Shown one piece after another: positions 20,721 to 32,265 of a stretch of 48,756 bases of DNA. How positions within the stretch are numbered: position 1 is the stretch's first letter; each line of letters starts with the position of its first letter. Both the position numbers and the translations under genes were made by a program. The stretch is from positions 1 through 48,756 of the forward strand of contig JAPEVF010000335.1 of assembly GCA_029747585.1 (NCBI GenBank). The letters run 5' to 3'. The DNA is from Pleurotus djamor (Eukaryota; Basidiomycota; Agaricomycetes; Agaricales; Pleurotaceae). The notes under the pieces are model-generated. The model was not told the origin of the DNA. It saw only the letters and a list, made by a program, of their open reading frames with translations, and did not search any database.

Positions 20721-23429
20721 TCAATGTCTAAGTTCACGAGCCAAACGCCAACAAAGAATGAAAGCAATAGCAGCAGAAAGACCGCCAATTCTGTCAGAAG
20801 AAAGGTTTTATGAGCGACCACTGCGATATCGCAAAGCGCAGACAGCACTGACCTAAATATATAAACCACGGAATTTGATGAACCAACGTCTGGCTCTGTG
20901 TCACGAGTCAGCAGCATCGAAGCCACATCTCTGGCGCTCTCAGCAACGTTGGCAACGGTACCATTGCTCGCTGTGCTACCAGGATGAGAGCCATGGAGAA
21001 CGGATTTGCCTGGGTCGAATATGGCAAAGATGATAGATGACATCCCAGTGACCAAGAACTGGGGGATGACGACAAACACATTTTGGATGCCCTAGAGCCG
21101 GGGAACGTTAGAACNGGGGGGATGAGAGAAATTCGACATCAACTCACAAGGATAATACCAGCTTTCGCGCTCAGCCCTCCAGCCGGTCGTCTTTCATCAT
21201 CATTATAATCATGCCCCACCGATCCATTGACATCAAGCCGACTAACCTGGGCTTCCCCGTTACCCAGCAGGAAAGCCCGTCGTCTTTCTTCTTGCTGACG
21301 TAGGACGGCATCCTCATCGTCGCTAACATCACCAGTATCTTCACCACTCTTCCTTCCTTCTTGAGATCTAGATCTAGAGAGGAAGACATCCCTCTCACTC
21401 GCGTCGTCTTCACCATCATCGACAGAGAAGACCGTGTGCCCTGACAGGCTTCGTGTCCGGGTATCATCAAGGCGAATCGAGTTGGCATCATCATTCAAGG
21501 ATGAGGGGTCGGTGAGGATCGCTTCCGCGAGCTATTATACCATTGAGTGAGCAGGACGTTCAATTTGTTCTTGACTTGGAGCGGACGTACCAGGGAGAAC
21601 GGGGCCCATTGCGTAACGGCCCAAGAAAAGCCAGTTATAGCCATGAGGACGGTGGCCCCAAACACACTTCCAGTGAAGCTGCCAGCACGATCAGCATCCA
21701 TTCAATGGGTATGTACTAGATGAACCAACTCACAACGTGCCAAGCATGCACAGGGCGAACACCAAATGGCTAATCGCCCACAACGTAGCCAGATGTATCT
21801 TCTTCCTTGTGCACCAGCCCAACAGACGCGCCATCCGCGATACGAATCCATCCCCTCGGACGGGTCTACTCCGGAGGGAAGCATTCGCTTCAGAGACAAA
21901 GAAGGGGAGGAGGACGTTAGACAGGAGCGAAAGGAGCGATGAGTACAGGAGGGCCCTTGACCCGTAGCGCGTCGCCGTCGCATCGAGTTCTGCCTGGGCT
22001 TGTTCGAAGTCGGGTGAGGACGTCAGGGGAAGCAAGGAAGCGGCAGAGCGCTTATATAAATCACCAACATATATGGTGGTATAGAAAAGAATGGGGAACC
22101 ATCCTATCCAAGCACTAGCTTTTATCAATGTCGTGCGATTGAGCCCAATGGTGGACATACGTACAAAAATTGAATGACGCACTATAATATAACCGAAGTC
22201 AACACAACGAAAATTGAGACAAGGCAGGAAAGAACACGTACAATCTGCCTTATCGTCCTGGGTAATGTCAACATGTTGGTATACAGATCCTTCATTTCCC
22301 TGAGTATTTTATTCTCTTTCACTGCCTTTGATACTGCCCTTTCGCGAAGATCAGACTATGGGACGAGAAACACAAAGATGGAGCTAACCTCGACGACTTG
22401 AGTAACCTCTTCTCTTTCACAGACAGAGCCGTAATGAAATGAGTAGCGAGGAGGAGGAACGATCCTATCACGGAAAGCACTTGCAGTTGAGCCGACCCCA
22501 AGAATGGGAGCAACGAAGGCAAGTCAACATTTCCACTAGAAAGACGCGTATGGACTTGAACCAACATAGTATGTCAGATGCACAGAGAGACGCACACGAA
22601 GAATCCCACAACGCTGCCAACACCCATCATCCGAGCCGCCCATGCATTTGCAGCGGCTTGATCTTCAGAAGGCAGAGTATCCACGAGCAGCGCCCGATCT
22701 ACGGCCTGCACTATGTCATCCATTAGCATCAACAATCCTCCAAAACAGAGAGAACCCGACCTACCCGCATTAATGGAGAAGTCGATGAGATAAATGGCGA
22801 GCACAGCAAGCCATACAGTCAAGATATCATTCTTTCGAGATTATACCTTCAAGTTAGTCAACCTGAGGGGCTTTGCACCGTAGAAAGACACTGACAGCGT
22901 TATTGTCTGGCCCAGTGAAGATTGAGGCAAAGGGTCTGGTATAGCCGAGCAACAACATGGCGAACGCGCATAAGACGGACCCTCCAATCATATACGGTCT
23001 CCGTCTGCCCCACCGTGAGGTCGAGTTGTCCGCCAGAACACCTGGAAGAGTATGGGTCAGCCAGCCCGTGGTATATTGATAGCAGGATACGCACCGACTA
23101 TGGGCTGCATGATGAGCCCCGAGAGTGGCCCTGCCAAAAAAACTATAGCCATGTTTGATTTTGACAGTCCAAGCGAAAGCAAGTACGGTGACGCTACAGG
23201 GAAAATCATAGTAGATGTATAAGAAAAACGTGTAGAAACAAGACAGAGCAATTAACTCACCATACGACATCTCAACAGACCAGAATATCTGCACGCCTAG
23301 CATTCCAACCGTGATAGCAGGTAAGTGTAGCCATCTTGGACCGTAAATTTTCGATTCGCCGGCCCACTGTCGCGTCGAGTCGTCATGACCTGCTTCGTCC
23401 GCAATGGACAGGCCTCCGAACCCAGTCAT
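20721..23429 (-). CDS. MFS sucrose/disaccharide-type transporter, SLC45-like (659 aa)
   Basis: Thirteen exons: 23429..23261, 23193..23095, 23041..22896, 22831..22765, 22710..22596, 22535..22389, 22299..22242, 22181..22165, 22114..21734, 21678..21591, 21531..21148, 21091..20853, 20790..20721 (1980 nt). The layout is that of fungal and animal SLC45/plant SUT transporters of the GPH group: TM1 GVQIFWSVEMSY, TM2 LGLSKSNMAIVFLAGPLSG, the signature loop SRWGRRRPYMIGG (~98-110), NAVQAVDRALLVDTLP in TM4, and FFAWIGWFPILFYTT in TM7. It probably imports a sugar with protons at the plasma membrane; the substrate is inferred. Exon 11 (~128 codons) forms a long acidic cytosolic loop between TM10 and TM11 with RDVFLSRSRSQEG and DVSDDEDAVLRQQEE. 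The 17 bp exon 22181..22165 is needed to keep frame. An N at 21115 is intronic. Confidence 0.9.
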
Positions 23430-23706
23430 CCTCCACGTACAAGACGGAGATTTTTCGAGTGATTCACGCCTATATTTTGAGAAGAAGAAAAGATGCCGTC
23501 GTGGCGGTTGGTCTCAATGGTGGAGGAATATTTCTCGATGAAGAGGGTCGCGCATAACGCGGAAAGCCAAGGTGAAGGTGACGACACAAACTGCCACCTA
23601 ACAGGCGCTTAGGCATAGGAAATTTAGGGGAAGACAAGGGGCAGGGACGCCCACCTCTCTCAGCCGCTCAGTCGCACTCTCAACTTGAAAGCCTACCACC
23701 GAGAGC

Positions 23707-24876
23707 ATGTCACTTCCCCCAGAGTTATGGCTAGCCAATTCTTCACTATGCTACAGAGACCTGCGGTGACTTGGACTTGCAACTTCTAAGATCTAATGCA
23801 CCCAGAGATCTCGCTGTCAAATTGACACAGCTTCCCTTGGTGTGCCTCTCCCTACGCGTACCGTCTCCCTGAAGCTGACCGTTGATACGAAGGCCGCTGC
23901 TAGAAACGTGGTTCTTGTCTGCAAATACAGGAACTATATCGCGTCGTCATTTGTATACAAAACAATTTGCCTCATCCGTCGGGAAAACCTGGAATCCTTC
24001 ACTGTCCCAATCTTGTCTCATTCCATCTCTTGACGTCCTTCACGCGCGAATTAAGCTCGCGAAGCCGAATTACGCTATGCTGTTCCATTAAACCCACCAG
24101 AGACATTCTTAACCCACCTTTCAGCATCGATTCTTGGCTCACAACTTCAAATTCTGAACCTATCAGGCCCCCCGGAGACCAGCAAAATTCTCATGACCTC
24201 CCGGGGATGGGCTTTTTTCTTCATGCGGATGACTTCGCTCAGAGCCTTCAGAGCCGATTCATGCAGGGCTATGCAATACGTGGACAGCACGGCAAACCAA
24301 TCTTCGTTCGAACATACACCTATCATGAGTCGTCAACCACGCTTCATTGCTCTACCTTTCTCCGCCCTATCTTCATCCTTTTCCGGTGCACAACCTCTAT
24401 TCTCACCCGACTCTGTCAAAGAACTCTCGATCCGAGAGTATCGCTATCGCAAATTTGCCTTGACCTATCCCTCCCTCACCCATCTGACCGTCCACCTCGA
24501 TGTAGGGTCTTCGAGTAGAGATCCCAAACTCGACCAACAATACCTCTTCGCGCCTCACTTCCCCAACGTCACGCACCTATCCTTGCATTACCCATCCTGG
24601 GACGCTATCCCTGCGATGGGTATCACCTTGCCGCCGAGCATCATTTCCCTCCGGCTATCCTCAGAGCAATTCTGCCACAGCCGAAGTGACGCATATCGTC
24701 GTCTGATGGGATTTTGTCAATCTTTGACGGGAGACTCAATTGTTTCCATTCAATTATTGGATGAAGGAACCAATATCGCGTCTGAGGATCAAGTATTTCA
24801 ATCATCGAAGGAGGTGCTACGCGCGAGGAATATCGATCTGTTGGATAGGCATGGTAACATCATAAATTATGCCTAG
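23707..24876 (+). pseudogene. Decayed F-box/LRR-like gene
   Basis: An F-box start (MSLPPELWLA) at 23707 loses frame within a few codons. The rest of the F-box helices (DLDLQLLRSNAPRDLAV) reads in another frame. The intron conserved in the neighbouring paralogues is recognisable (gtgtgc donor, acgaag acceptor near 23890), followed by VVLVCKYRNYIASSFVYK. After another stop and what appears to be a deletion of the central part, the C-terminal half is open from about 24115 to 24876 and aligns with paralogues: LQILNLSGPPE, FPNVTHLSLHYPSWDAI and a C-terminus ending LRARNIDLLDRHGNII. It faces the intact gene 24935-26495 tail to tail, like the later pairs. The degree of decay makes a functional product unlikely. 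Confidence 0.7.
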
Positions 24877-24934
24877 CGCGACTTGGGTGCGGTGCGGTGC
24901 ATTCCGATTTACCATGAAATCCGGCTGGAATTGC

Positions 24935-26495
24935 CTACTCAATGATTTGCCCGTCTGCGTCCAAGAGATACATCCCGCCTTCTCGTAAAGCGTCGACACA
25001 ACCTTTCAACACTCTTGAATGACAGCTCACCATATTGCTGCACGTTGCATGTGAAAGCAATTGAACCCTCTTCATATTCTTCAGATGATCCCCTCGACGT
25101 TTGTGATAGGAGAGAAACTCGCAGAAACATTGGATGAGCATGGAACCATTTTTATCGGCTTGAACTTTTCGTGCAAATAAGCCAATCTGCTGAAGCGCTG
25201 GTGGGAGAGAGTCGATCAACTCCAGCTCATAAGCATCGGCGGGGATGCTATGATAAGGTGCGAGTTCTGATGGCGGAGATGGAGAACTTGTGTACTCCGG
25301 TGCGTTCCATTTGCCAATCAATTCATCGAGGGCGCCGCTCCAGGCCTTAAACATGAGATTAAGGGTATTGACCAAGGGGAACCAAGCTCTGGAAGACTTC
25401 CAGGCGTAGTTAATTGTAATATCGGACGCCATTGTGAGAGTCACGCTTTGGATAGTGGTCAGGTAAGGTGCAGGCTTTCCATAGAACGGGTGAGATTCCG
25501 AGGGCTCGCTAGGATCGGGGAAGACCAATTCCAGGAGGGTAGGATGGGCAAGTCTCGTAGCGGCGATTATGTGAGTGTCATTGCTGAAATCCCTGAGTAG
25601 AAGATTGAATAAGGAGTGAACGGCTAACGCCTTGATGTTCGGTATGCAAAACAATGATCTCCCAGCTTCGACGAAGGATACTTGGTGGGGCATATCCCGA
25701 ATGGTACAACTAACACCGTCAAGCCTTAACACCTCAAGTCTCTCCGCGCGCTTCAAGATCCCACCATCCGGACACCACTCTCTGATAGAGACATCGGGAT
25801 ACAAGTGGCGCAAATTAAGAACGCGCAGAGTTGAAAAGGGAAGGTCGCTGAGGAATGCGAGCTCTTTGCGTTCCTTCAATGGCATGGTCTCATCAACTTC
25901 AGAGAATCGGACTTGTGTGAGGAAGTGGAGCGACGTGATATTCGGGCAGAGACGAATCAAGGATATGGTTGGATGCGAGCCCGGTCCAGAGAAGCGCGGT
26001 ATAAACGGTGTAAAAACAAGCCGCTCGATCAAGGAACTGATTGAGAGAGAGTCAGGGTGTAGATGCGACTCCGAGCGTTCGGATTCGAGAAACGTGACGA
26101 GCAAGTGTGATTGAGACTCCTTAGATACCCAAACAGTTTTGTAGAATAGAGGGGTCGAAAGGGCTCTCAAGTTTCGGCATACTCGTGTGATATGTCGAAA
26201 ATTCACCTAAGCAAGATGTAACATGGGGACATCAAAGCATGGTTAGACCTCGATAAAAAAAAGTTAGGGAGAAATGAGCAGGTACCAAACGAGGGCGGAG
26301 AATTCTTTCCGCCACCGGTTTTGGAGCATCGAGGCGGAATAGCTGCAGGTCAAAGTCATCGGGAATGTACAGAACTAGTTGGAGGATACCCAGCCAGATT
26401 TCAGGTGGGAGGGCGGAGGTCATGAAAGAGAAGCGGCTTGGGCGCTTGCTGAAAGCGCCGAAAGACTCCAATGGCATGTTTTCCCACTGGAGCAT
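24935..26495 (-). CDS. F-box/LRR-like protein (493 aa)
   Basis: Two exons, 26495..26286 and 26206..24935, separated by a 79 bp intron in the position conserved across the cluster. The F-box begins at about residue 26 (SALPPEIWLGILQLVL), followed by FDLQLFRLDAP. Exon 2 has leucine-rich repeat-like strands such as LCPNITSLHFLTQV, FSTLRVLNLRHLYPDVS and AERLEVLRLDGVS. The C-terminus ends YLLDADGQIIE. F-box proteins link substrates to SCF ubiquitin ligases through Skp1; the variable repeats choose the substrate. Start codon choice is uncertain: ATG 26495 gives the longest model, but MTSALPPE within exon 1 would also keep the domain. It is more divergent from F1 and F2 than those are among themselves. 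It lies head to head with the plus-strand gene at 26744 (248 bp between ATGs). Confidence 0.85.
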
Positions 26496-26743
26496 CTACT
26501 TCCTGATTCACCACCACAACCGACCGTTCTAGGATATAGGTAGCCCGACCTCAAACTCCAGTACCCTCTACGTAGCTTTCGCTTTGGACTTCTGCGCTCT
26601 TAGAAAATAAGTAGAGGCACGTCAAGTCGGATTCTGTCATTGAACTTTCAACTTATTGACAAATTACAATGGCTTCAGTTTGGCGTAGTCCACCTCTAGC
26701 CATTTCGGCTGATCTTTTTCTCTCAACAGAGCCTGAAACACTA

Positions 26744-27902
26744 ATGAAATCCCTTCCCCCTGAACTATGCCATCAAATACTCCGCATCGCAGGAGGCCCT
26801 CCGGATGATTTCGACGGCAGATTGTTGCGTTGGAAGCCGGTTTCCGCACTTGTGGACCACCTATACTTACCAAAGCTTGTGAGCATCATACCTACCCGAC
26901 AAGCTTTTCTTTATTCACTCAGCTACGCAGAGGACAGCCGCCCAGCTCGTCCGTGTATGTCGACATTGGAATGAGATCGTCACGCCTATCCTCTACGAAA
27001 ACATTATCATATCGACTGTGGCGCAGCTCATTCTGGTTACCGCGACGCTCGAGCTTAAAACGGACGGAAGGGGTGTCGATACCTTGGGGCGCCTAGTGAA
27101 GCGCATCGTTATCGTGCCTACTGACTCTTTCACGGTCAATTCGTCCGACTTCCATCAGTTGATAGTGTGCTGTCCGACCTTGACTGCCTTGCACCTTACC
27201 CGCCATTTTGAGGTGAATCCTAGCCCTTTCATCAAGACCATCTTGCAGACGACTAGAACGCTGCAAGTACTGAGCTGGGGAGGCGTATTCCTAGGCAAAT
27301 TGTCAGTTTCACCTTGGACCGACATCTTGGAGAAAATGACTACCTTGTGGGCGTTCCGACACGACTTCTCTTCTACCCCTTCTCATATCCCACCGAACAT
27401 CAAATTCCTGTCCACCTGTGATCATTTTCGTGCTCCGCCCATTCCTTCTTCTGTAAAGGAACTGATGCTTCATTGCTTCAATCTACCTCTCCACGTCGAG
27501 TTGCGCAGTACATCTATCACGAAATTGACCCTTATCTGCACTTTCGCCGGAGGTGACCGCCCTGGTGATTTGCTTCAGCAAACCATATCGTCCATCCCCG
27601 AAAGCGTGACGGCCTTGTCCCTTCTACTCTGGTCATGGGATAGTATCTCTGCGATCAAGAGCATCCCCCAAAAGGTCGCTTTCTTGGGTCTAGAGACGCG
27701 GAGGGCGACCGACGATCTTCGTCCCCTCGTGAATTTCTGCGAATCTGTCGATGCCCCAGCGCTTGACACGGTCCAAATAATGAATTGGGATGAATGTGAA
27801 CATCTGCGCAGGAGTCGTTTTAATATGTCGACGAAACTTGCATCTACGCTTCGGAGGAGGAACATCGACCTGATTGATTGGGAAGGCTTTCTAATAGTGT
27901 AA
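26744..27902 (+). CDS. F-box/LRR-like protein, type F1 copy a (368 aa)
   Basis: Exons 26744..26878 and 26931..27902 (52 bp intron). The F-box starts MKSLPPELCHQILRIAG, with FDGRLLRWKPVSALVD closing exon 1. Exon 2 opens RTAAQLVRVCRHWNEIVTPI, the rest of the F-box region. LRR-like segments follow: LVKRIVIV, CPTLTALHLTRHF, TLQVLSWGG, SVTALSLLLWSWDSI. The C-terminus PALDTVQIMNWDECEHLR and LRRRNIDLIDWEG is the cluster signature. An in-frame ATG at 26669 exists, but the other F1 copies start at the equivalent of 26744. Its stop lies exactly 210 bp from that of the convergent F2 gene. Predicted SCF substrate adaptor; target unknown. Confidence 0.87.
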
Positions 27903-28112
27903 AATGTCGCGCCCTGGTCTATATCATTGAAGCTCTCCTCCCTGTCTTTACACATGACATCCTGCCGCCGCACGTTCTCCGAGGCCGCCGTCATTATCGT
28001 CTTTGAACGTCAACGTGGGCTATGTTGTCACCCCCACTCCCCATCCTGACGTGAAGGGCGCATGCGTAGCACTAGTAACACAATGAGATTCTATGTTCGC
28101 TTGCCCATGTCT

Positions 28113-29446
28113 CTACGGAATCATGCTCTTCATGACAGATCCCTCCGCATCCCACAACGCAACATTTCTATTCCTCAACATCTCCACAAATTCCTTCAAA
28201 ATACCAGGGTGACGCGTCCGCAAATCAACACACGTTTGCCAATGGTTCAGCTGAATGACAGTCAACCTAGGTGCGATTATCTCCCGGCAAATATGGATGA
28301 GGTGGCGATACGATTTGTCCTTGCCATGGTATGTCCCTACCTCCAACCCAAGGCTAGTCACAGACGTGGGTAGGCGTTGTATATGCCCGCGCAGATCTTC
28401 CCAACTATGACAAATGAGGGATAGATAGGTGACGCTGGGGGGTAAAAGATTGAGGACGTTCTTCTGGAGATCGCTGCCCTCACCATCCGCCCCCTGTAGT
28501 CCATGGCTGTCAAGATCGCCATCAGCGACACCGTCGATGTCTTCATTTTCCGTTTCCCATCTGCGGCGGGGAAGGGCCTCGGTGATATCCAGGTTAAGCC
28601 TACGAAGACGTTCGGTTGCAGGGTAGGACAGAGGGAACGATGAGACATTCTGGATGGATAACTCCTGCAAGGACAGATCGTCACGGTCTGCTAATCTTCT
28701 CAGCGTCCATGTTTCGGCGGATAAATAGTCCAAGGGTTTTGGATCATGCATAACAATCCGGGTATCGCATCGAAACTCTCGCAGAGCGGTCAGTTCGGTG
28801 AAGAATTCCGTGGGGAGTCCACCCGCTGTGCGCTGGTAGATGCATTGTCCAATATTGAGGATTTGGAGGGTGGACGCCGTCAACAAAATGTGTCGGTAAA
28901 TGGCTTGTGGGTCGGGGTAGAGGAAGATCATGGATTCGTCCGGGAGGTGCCGGAGAATGTGTAAGGCAGTAAGGTTGTTACAGAACGACATCAAGTCACC
29001 AAAATCGGAAGAAGCAACTCTATCTTCTGGATCGCCGATCATGATCACAAGTCTTTTGATCCAAGAGCCTATGTTTGGATTTAGTGGGCGAGGTGTATCG
29101 TTTTTGCTCAACAAGGAGGCTAAAGCTGTGATCTGAGATGCTTTGCGGAGAAAGATGGTGTCGTAAAGCAAGGGCTTTATGGAAGAGTGCCAAGATTTGC
29201 AGACGAGTAGAAGTGAGCGGGCTATCCACTGCGCTGGGAAGCATCAATCGTTGTCAGCCTCAAGTTGAACTTTGGTCTACGCACTGGTTGGGCATGATGT
29301 AGTCGGCGACAAATCCTAAATGGATTTCTGCACCGCAAAAGTTTGTAGTCGAAGTCCTTCATGGGAAACCTCTGGGTAGTCAAGTCGTTGAATATTTGAT
29401 GCCATAGTTCAGCAGGCAAAGGAGTCGAAATGGGTGACTGGAACAT
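28113..29446 (-). CDS. F-box/LRR-like protein, type F2 copy a (425 aa)
   Basis: Exons 29446..29285 and 29228..28113 (56 bp intron with gtgcgt donor). The F-box is STPLPAELWHQIFNDL, then RFPMKDFDYKLLRCRNP. Exon 2 starts WIARSLLLVCKSWH, followed by repeats IGSWIKRLVIMI, NNLTALHILRHLPDES, STLQILNIGQC, LRRLNLDITEALP and SVTYLSLICHSWEDLRG. A variable acidic loop (about residues 280-310) separates the two LRR-like halves. The C-terminus HWQTCVDLRTRHPGILKEF to WDAEGSVMKS is nearly invariant among F2 copies. An ATG at 29497 in frame would add 17 residues not seen in paralogues. Predicted SCF adaptor. Confidence 0.87.
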
Positions 29447-29689
29447 GTTGATGGCATCAACGGATCTGCTTGGCAAGACGCGTTGAGCGCCCACCATGAC
29501 TTGGGCGTGTTTGCTTGTTTACCACCACCTCCAGTGCAACCCATACAACTACATAAACCCCTGGATTGGCGTCTTCGGAACGCCGCTGGCATATGCTCGA
29601 ATTCCAACTTCAATGACGAGAAGATGATACCTAGTTCTTCTAACGCTGCTGCCCGGCCAACACGCTCTCGTTAGTCTACTCGACAAACG

Positions 29690-30600
29690 GGTTTACCGCA
29701 AAATACGGATAGACACCCGCGTCGAGAAGGTTGTTTTCGACAAAATTCGAGGGACTATCAATCCCGAGGGACTCAAGACACGAGAATTCGAGCTTTGAAA
29801 GGAGCGGCGCGTCTTGTTCTTCCGGAAGGTGTTGATAGTGATCCACTCCGACTGTCCACAGCAATGTAACCACCTCTCGCATCGATTCTGCCACGTCTAC
29901 TCCTCATATGACGCAAGCCAAGGTCGACCGCGGCCCCCCTCAACCTTGTGTCTGCTGAAACTTGGTCCTTTGAGAAAGGCACCCGTTCTAAATGTGGATG
30001 AACAAGTGCGAAAGAGTCTTTGGATATCAACATCGTTGGAGTACAGCCTGCGACAAATGGAATCGGTACGTCTTCCTGTTCTTCTCTGATATCTCCGCGG
30101 GCCTTTCAAGATCGACCACGGCTCCTCGCAACTTTATCCGTACGCGTACAGGACTTGAAACTGACGCGTCGTCTTTCAGATATCAATGTGTTCCAAGTGC
30201 GGGTGCATTCGAAGCGGGTGCATTCAAAAATCCTCATCACCCCTCGAGGCTCGTATGTTCCTCTCGACTGGGACCTTCTGCGCTGCCCTCATGGTACTTC
30301 CATCTAGCTTTTCAGGTCCAGAATCATCTCTTCCAAGCGTCGAGCAATGTGCATTTAGCTGTGGACCTGCTGTCAGTCATGAACAAGGTTTCGATAGGTG
30401 GGTCTTCGTGACCATTTCATATCCTTCCTCACCCCTTCCATGTAACTCCATTTGCTATTCAAGCATCCGTCCATACCCATATCTCTTTTGTTCATCGTAT
30501 CAACTGACACCCAACCCCACAGAACCCCACATGTATTCGCCCTGGCAGTTTCAAAGTTGTTCTTCCTTGCACTGAAGGAGGCACCCCGAGCAAGGAGTCC
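29690..30600 (+). repeat. Degenerate duplicated segment (relic), copy 1
   Basis: This gene-free interval between F2a and F1b resembles 38600-39800 by eye. Shared landmarks in order: ctctcgtt near 29670, an open stretch translating as SLLDKRVYRKIRIDTRVEKV (counterpart LVALEERVAGEIWTDIRVEV), a ttcagatat block near 30177, a gactgggaccttctgcgctgc block near 30270, and cccacatgtattcgcc near 30528. It looks like a broken protein-coding gene that has lost its frame. The original protein is not recognised. Confidence 0.5.
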
Positions 30601-30865
30601 GGACGTTGGCTTTGTTTTATTGGCAGCGAAGGCGGTTGATATGGTTGGGCCCAACCCCCAAGTAGAGTATAACTACCGTACTATGGACAAGGACTTCGCG
30701 TGCCAAGAGAAAGCCTAAAGGAGTGTACAGGGGCGGATAACGTACTTGGCGAGAGCCTGAGAACGCGCCCAGCAGTGGTGCAAGGAGTTGACACGACAGT
30801 CTCTCCGTCTCCAGTCCTACAACTGGTCATCGATTTTCCATTTTCTCCTTCCCAGACCCAAAATC

Positions 30866-32055
30866 ATGAAGTCCCTTCCTCTTGAGCTACACAGTAGAAT
30901 ATTCCACAGCGCGGCGGGTCCTATCGATGATTTCGACCTCAGATTGCTGCGCTGGAAGCCGTTTCCTGCACTCGTCGAACGGCTATGCATACCAAGGCTT
31001 GTAAGCGCGCCAGTTCATTATGTCTGGCCGTTCATCTGACTTGTCCATCCACGCAGAGAACGGCTGCCCAACTTGCTTGCGTCTGTAAATATTGGAACGA
31101 AATCGTCACTCCCATCCTATACCAGAATCTCATCATCTCAACGGTGGCGCAATTCAAAGTGGCTGTTACGACGCTCCAGCCGCGAATCGACAAAGGTGGC
31201 GACAGAAATTTCGGGCCTTTGGTGAAGCGCATTGTCATCGCGTTTCCTAAATTCATGCAGGTCGAAACAGCCGACTTCCAACGATTGTTATCATACTGTC
31301 CCGCTTTGACCGCTCTACACCTTACTCGTCAATTCCAGTTGGAACCTGACCTTTCCCCAAGTGTCATCCTACAGGCACCCCGTACCTTGGAAGTGCTGAA
31401 CTTGGGGGACGCACATTTCGCCGCCGAGCGCCTAGTGATAATATTTCCGTGGACCGAAGTCCTCAACGAAATGTCCGCCCTGCATGCCATTTGCAACGAT
31501 GTATTCTTCTCTACCTCTTCCCCCTTCCCGCCAAATATCAAAACTTTAGCCCTACTCGATCAACTCGGTAATCCTGTCATGATCCCTTCTTCCGTCACGG
31601 AGTTGATCTTCAGTTGTCTCACTATACCCCACTTTGCCGACCTGCGCGGCACATCTATAACAAGAATGACTCTTCTCTGCCAGTTTGCCCAAGGTGATTT
31701 TGGCCCCCCCTTTCGCCAGCTCGTACTATCCCTCCCACCAAGCGTCAATACCCTTTCCCTCCTACTTCGTTCATGGGATGATCTTTCCTTCCTCGAGTCT
31801 ATCCCCGAAAACATCACTTTCCTGGGCCTTGACACACAACAAAACTCTGTTGCAGGTGATCATGACAACCCCCGATCACTTGTAGAGTTCTGCGAGTCTG
31901 TCAAAGCCCCTGCGCTTGAAACCATCCAATTGTTGCATTGGGACGACTGTGATCATCTACGCCAGCGTTGCCCGAATGATCTGGCAGATCTTGTATCGAC
32001 GCTACGGAAGAGGGGCGTCGATCTGATTGACTGGGAAGAATTATTGATCGTTTAG
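30866..32055 (+). CDS. F-box/LRR-like protein, type F1 copy b (377 aa)
   Basis: Exons 30866..31000 and 31057..32055 (56 bp intron, gtaagc donor). F-box MKSLPLELHSRIFHSAAG, then FDLRLLRWKPFPALVERL. Exon 2 begins RTAAQLACVCKYWNEIVTPI. Repeat-like segments are LVKRIVIAFPKFM, CPALTALHLTRQF, TLEVLNLGDAHF, SVNTLSLLLRSWDDLS and NITFLGLDTQQ. C-terminus PALETIQLLHWDDCDHLR and LRKRGVDLIDWEELLIV. It has the same exon 2 length (999 nt) as copy c. Its stop is 210 bp from that of convergent F2b. Predicted SCF adaptor with unknown target. Confidence 0.88.
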
Positions 32056-32265
32056 CTTGGTGTTGCATGTATCACTCAAGCTCAGGCTGGTGCGTAGTTC
32101 GTTCTCTGTACAAAAGCTCTCGTACGCGTTTGCCTAGTTCATGTATAACCCTGGTCGCTATGCCACTATGTAGTATCAATTTCGTTTTCTGCCATCGCTG
32201 TGACTTATCTAGAAATCATCAACATCAACGGGCAATGAACAACTTGAACACCAAAACCGCTGGTG

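Noticed and set aside
25632..26114. 160-codon plus-strand open frame
   Set aside because: Antisense shadow of the F-box gene 24935-26495, with no domain and no splice logic.
26669..26743. Upstream ATG as start of F1a
   Set aside because: Both other F1 copies start at the M-x-SLP position; the extra 25 residues have no counterpart.
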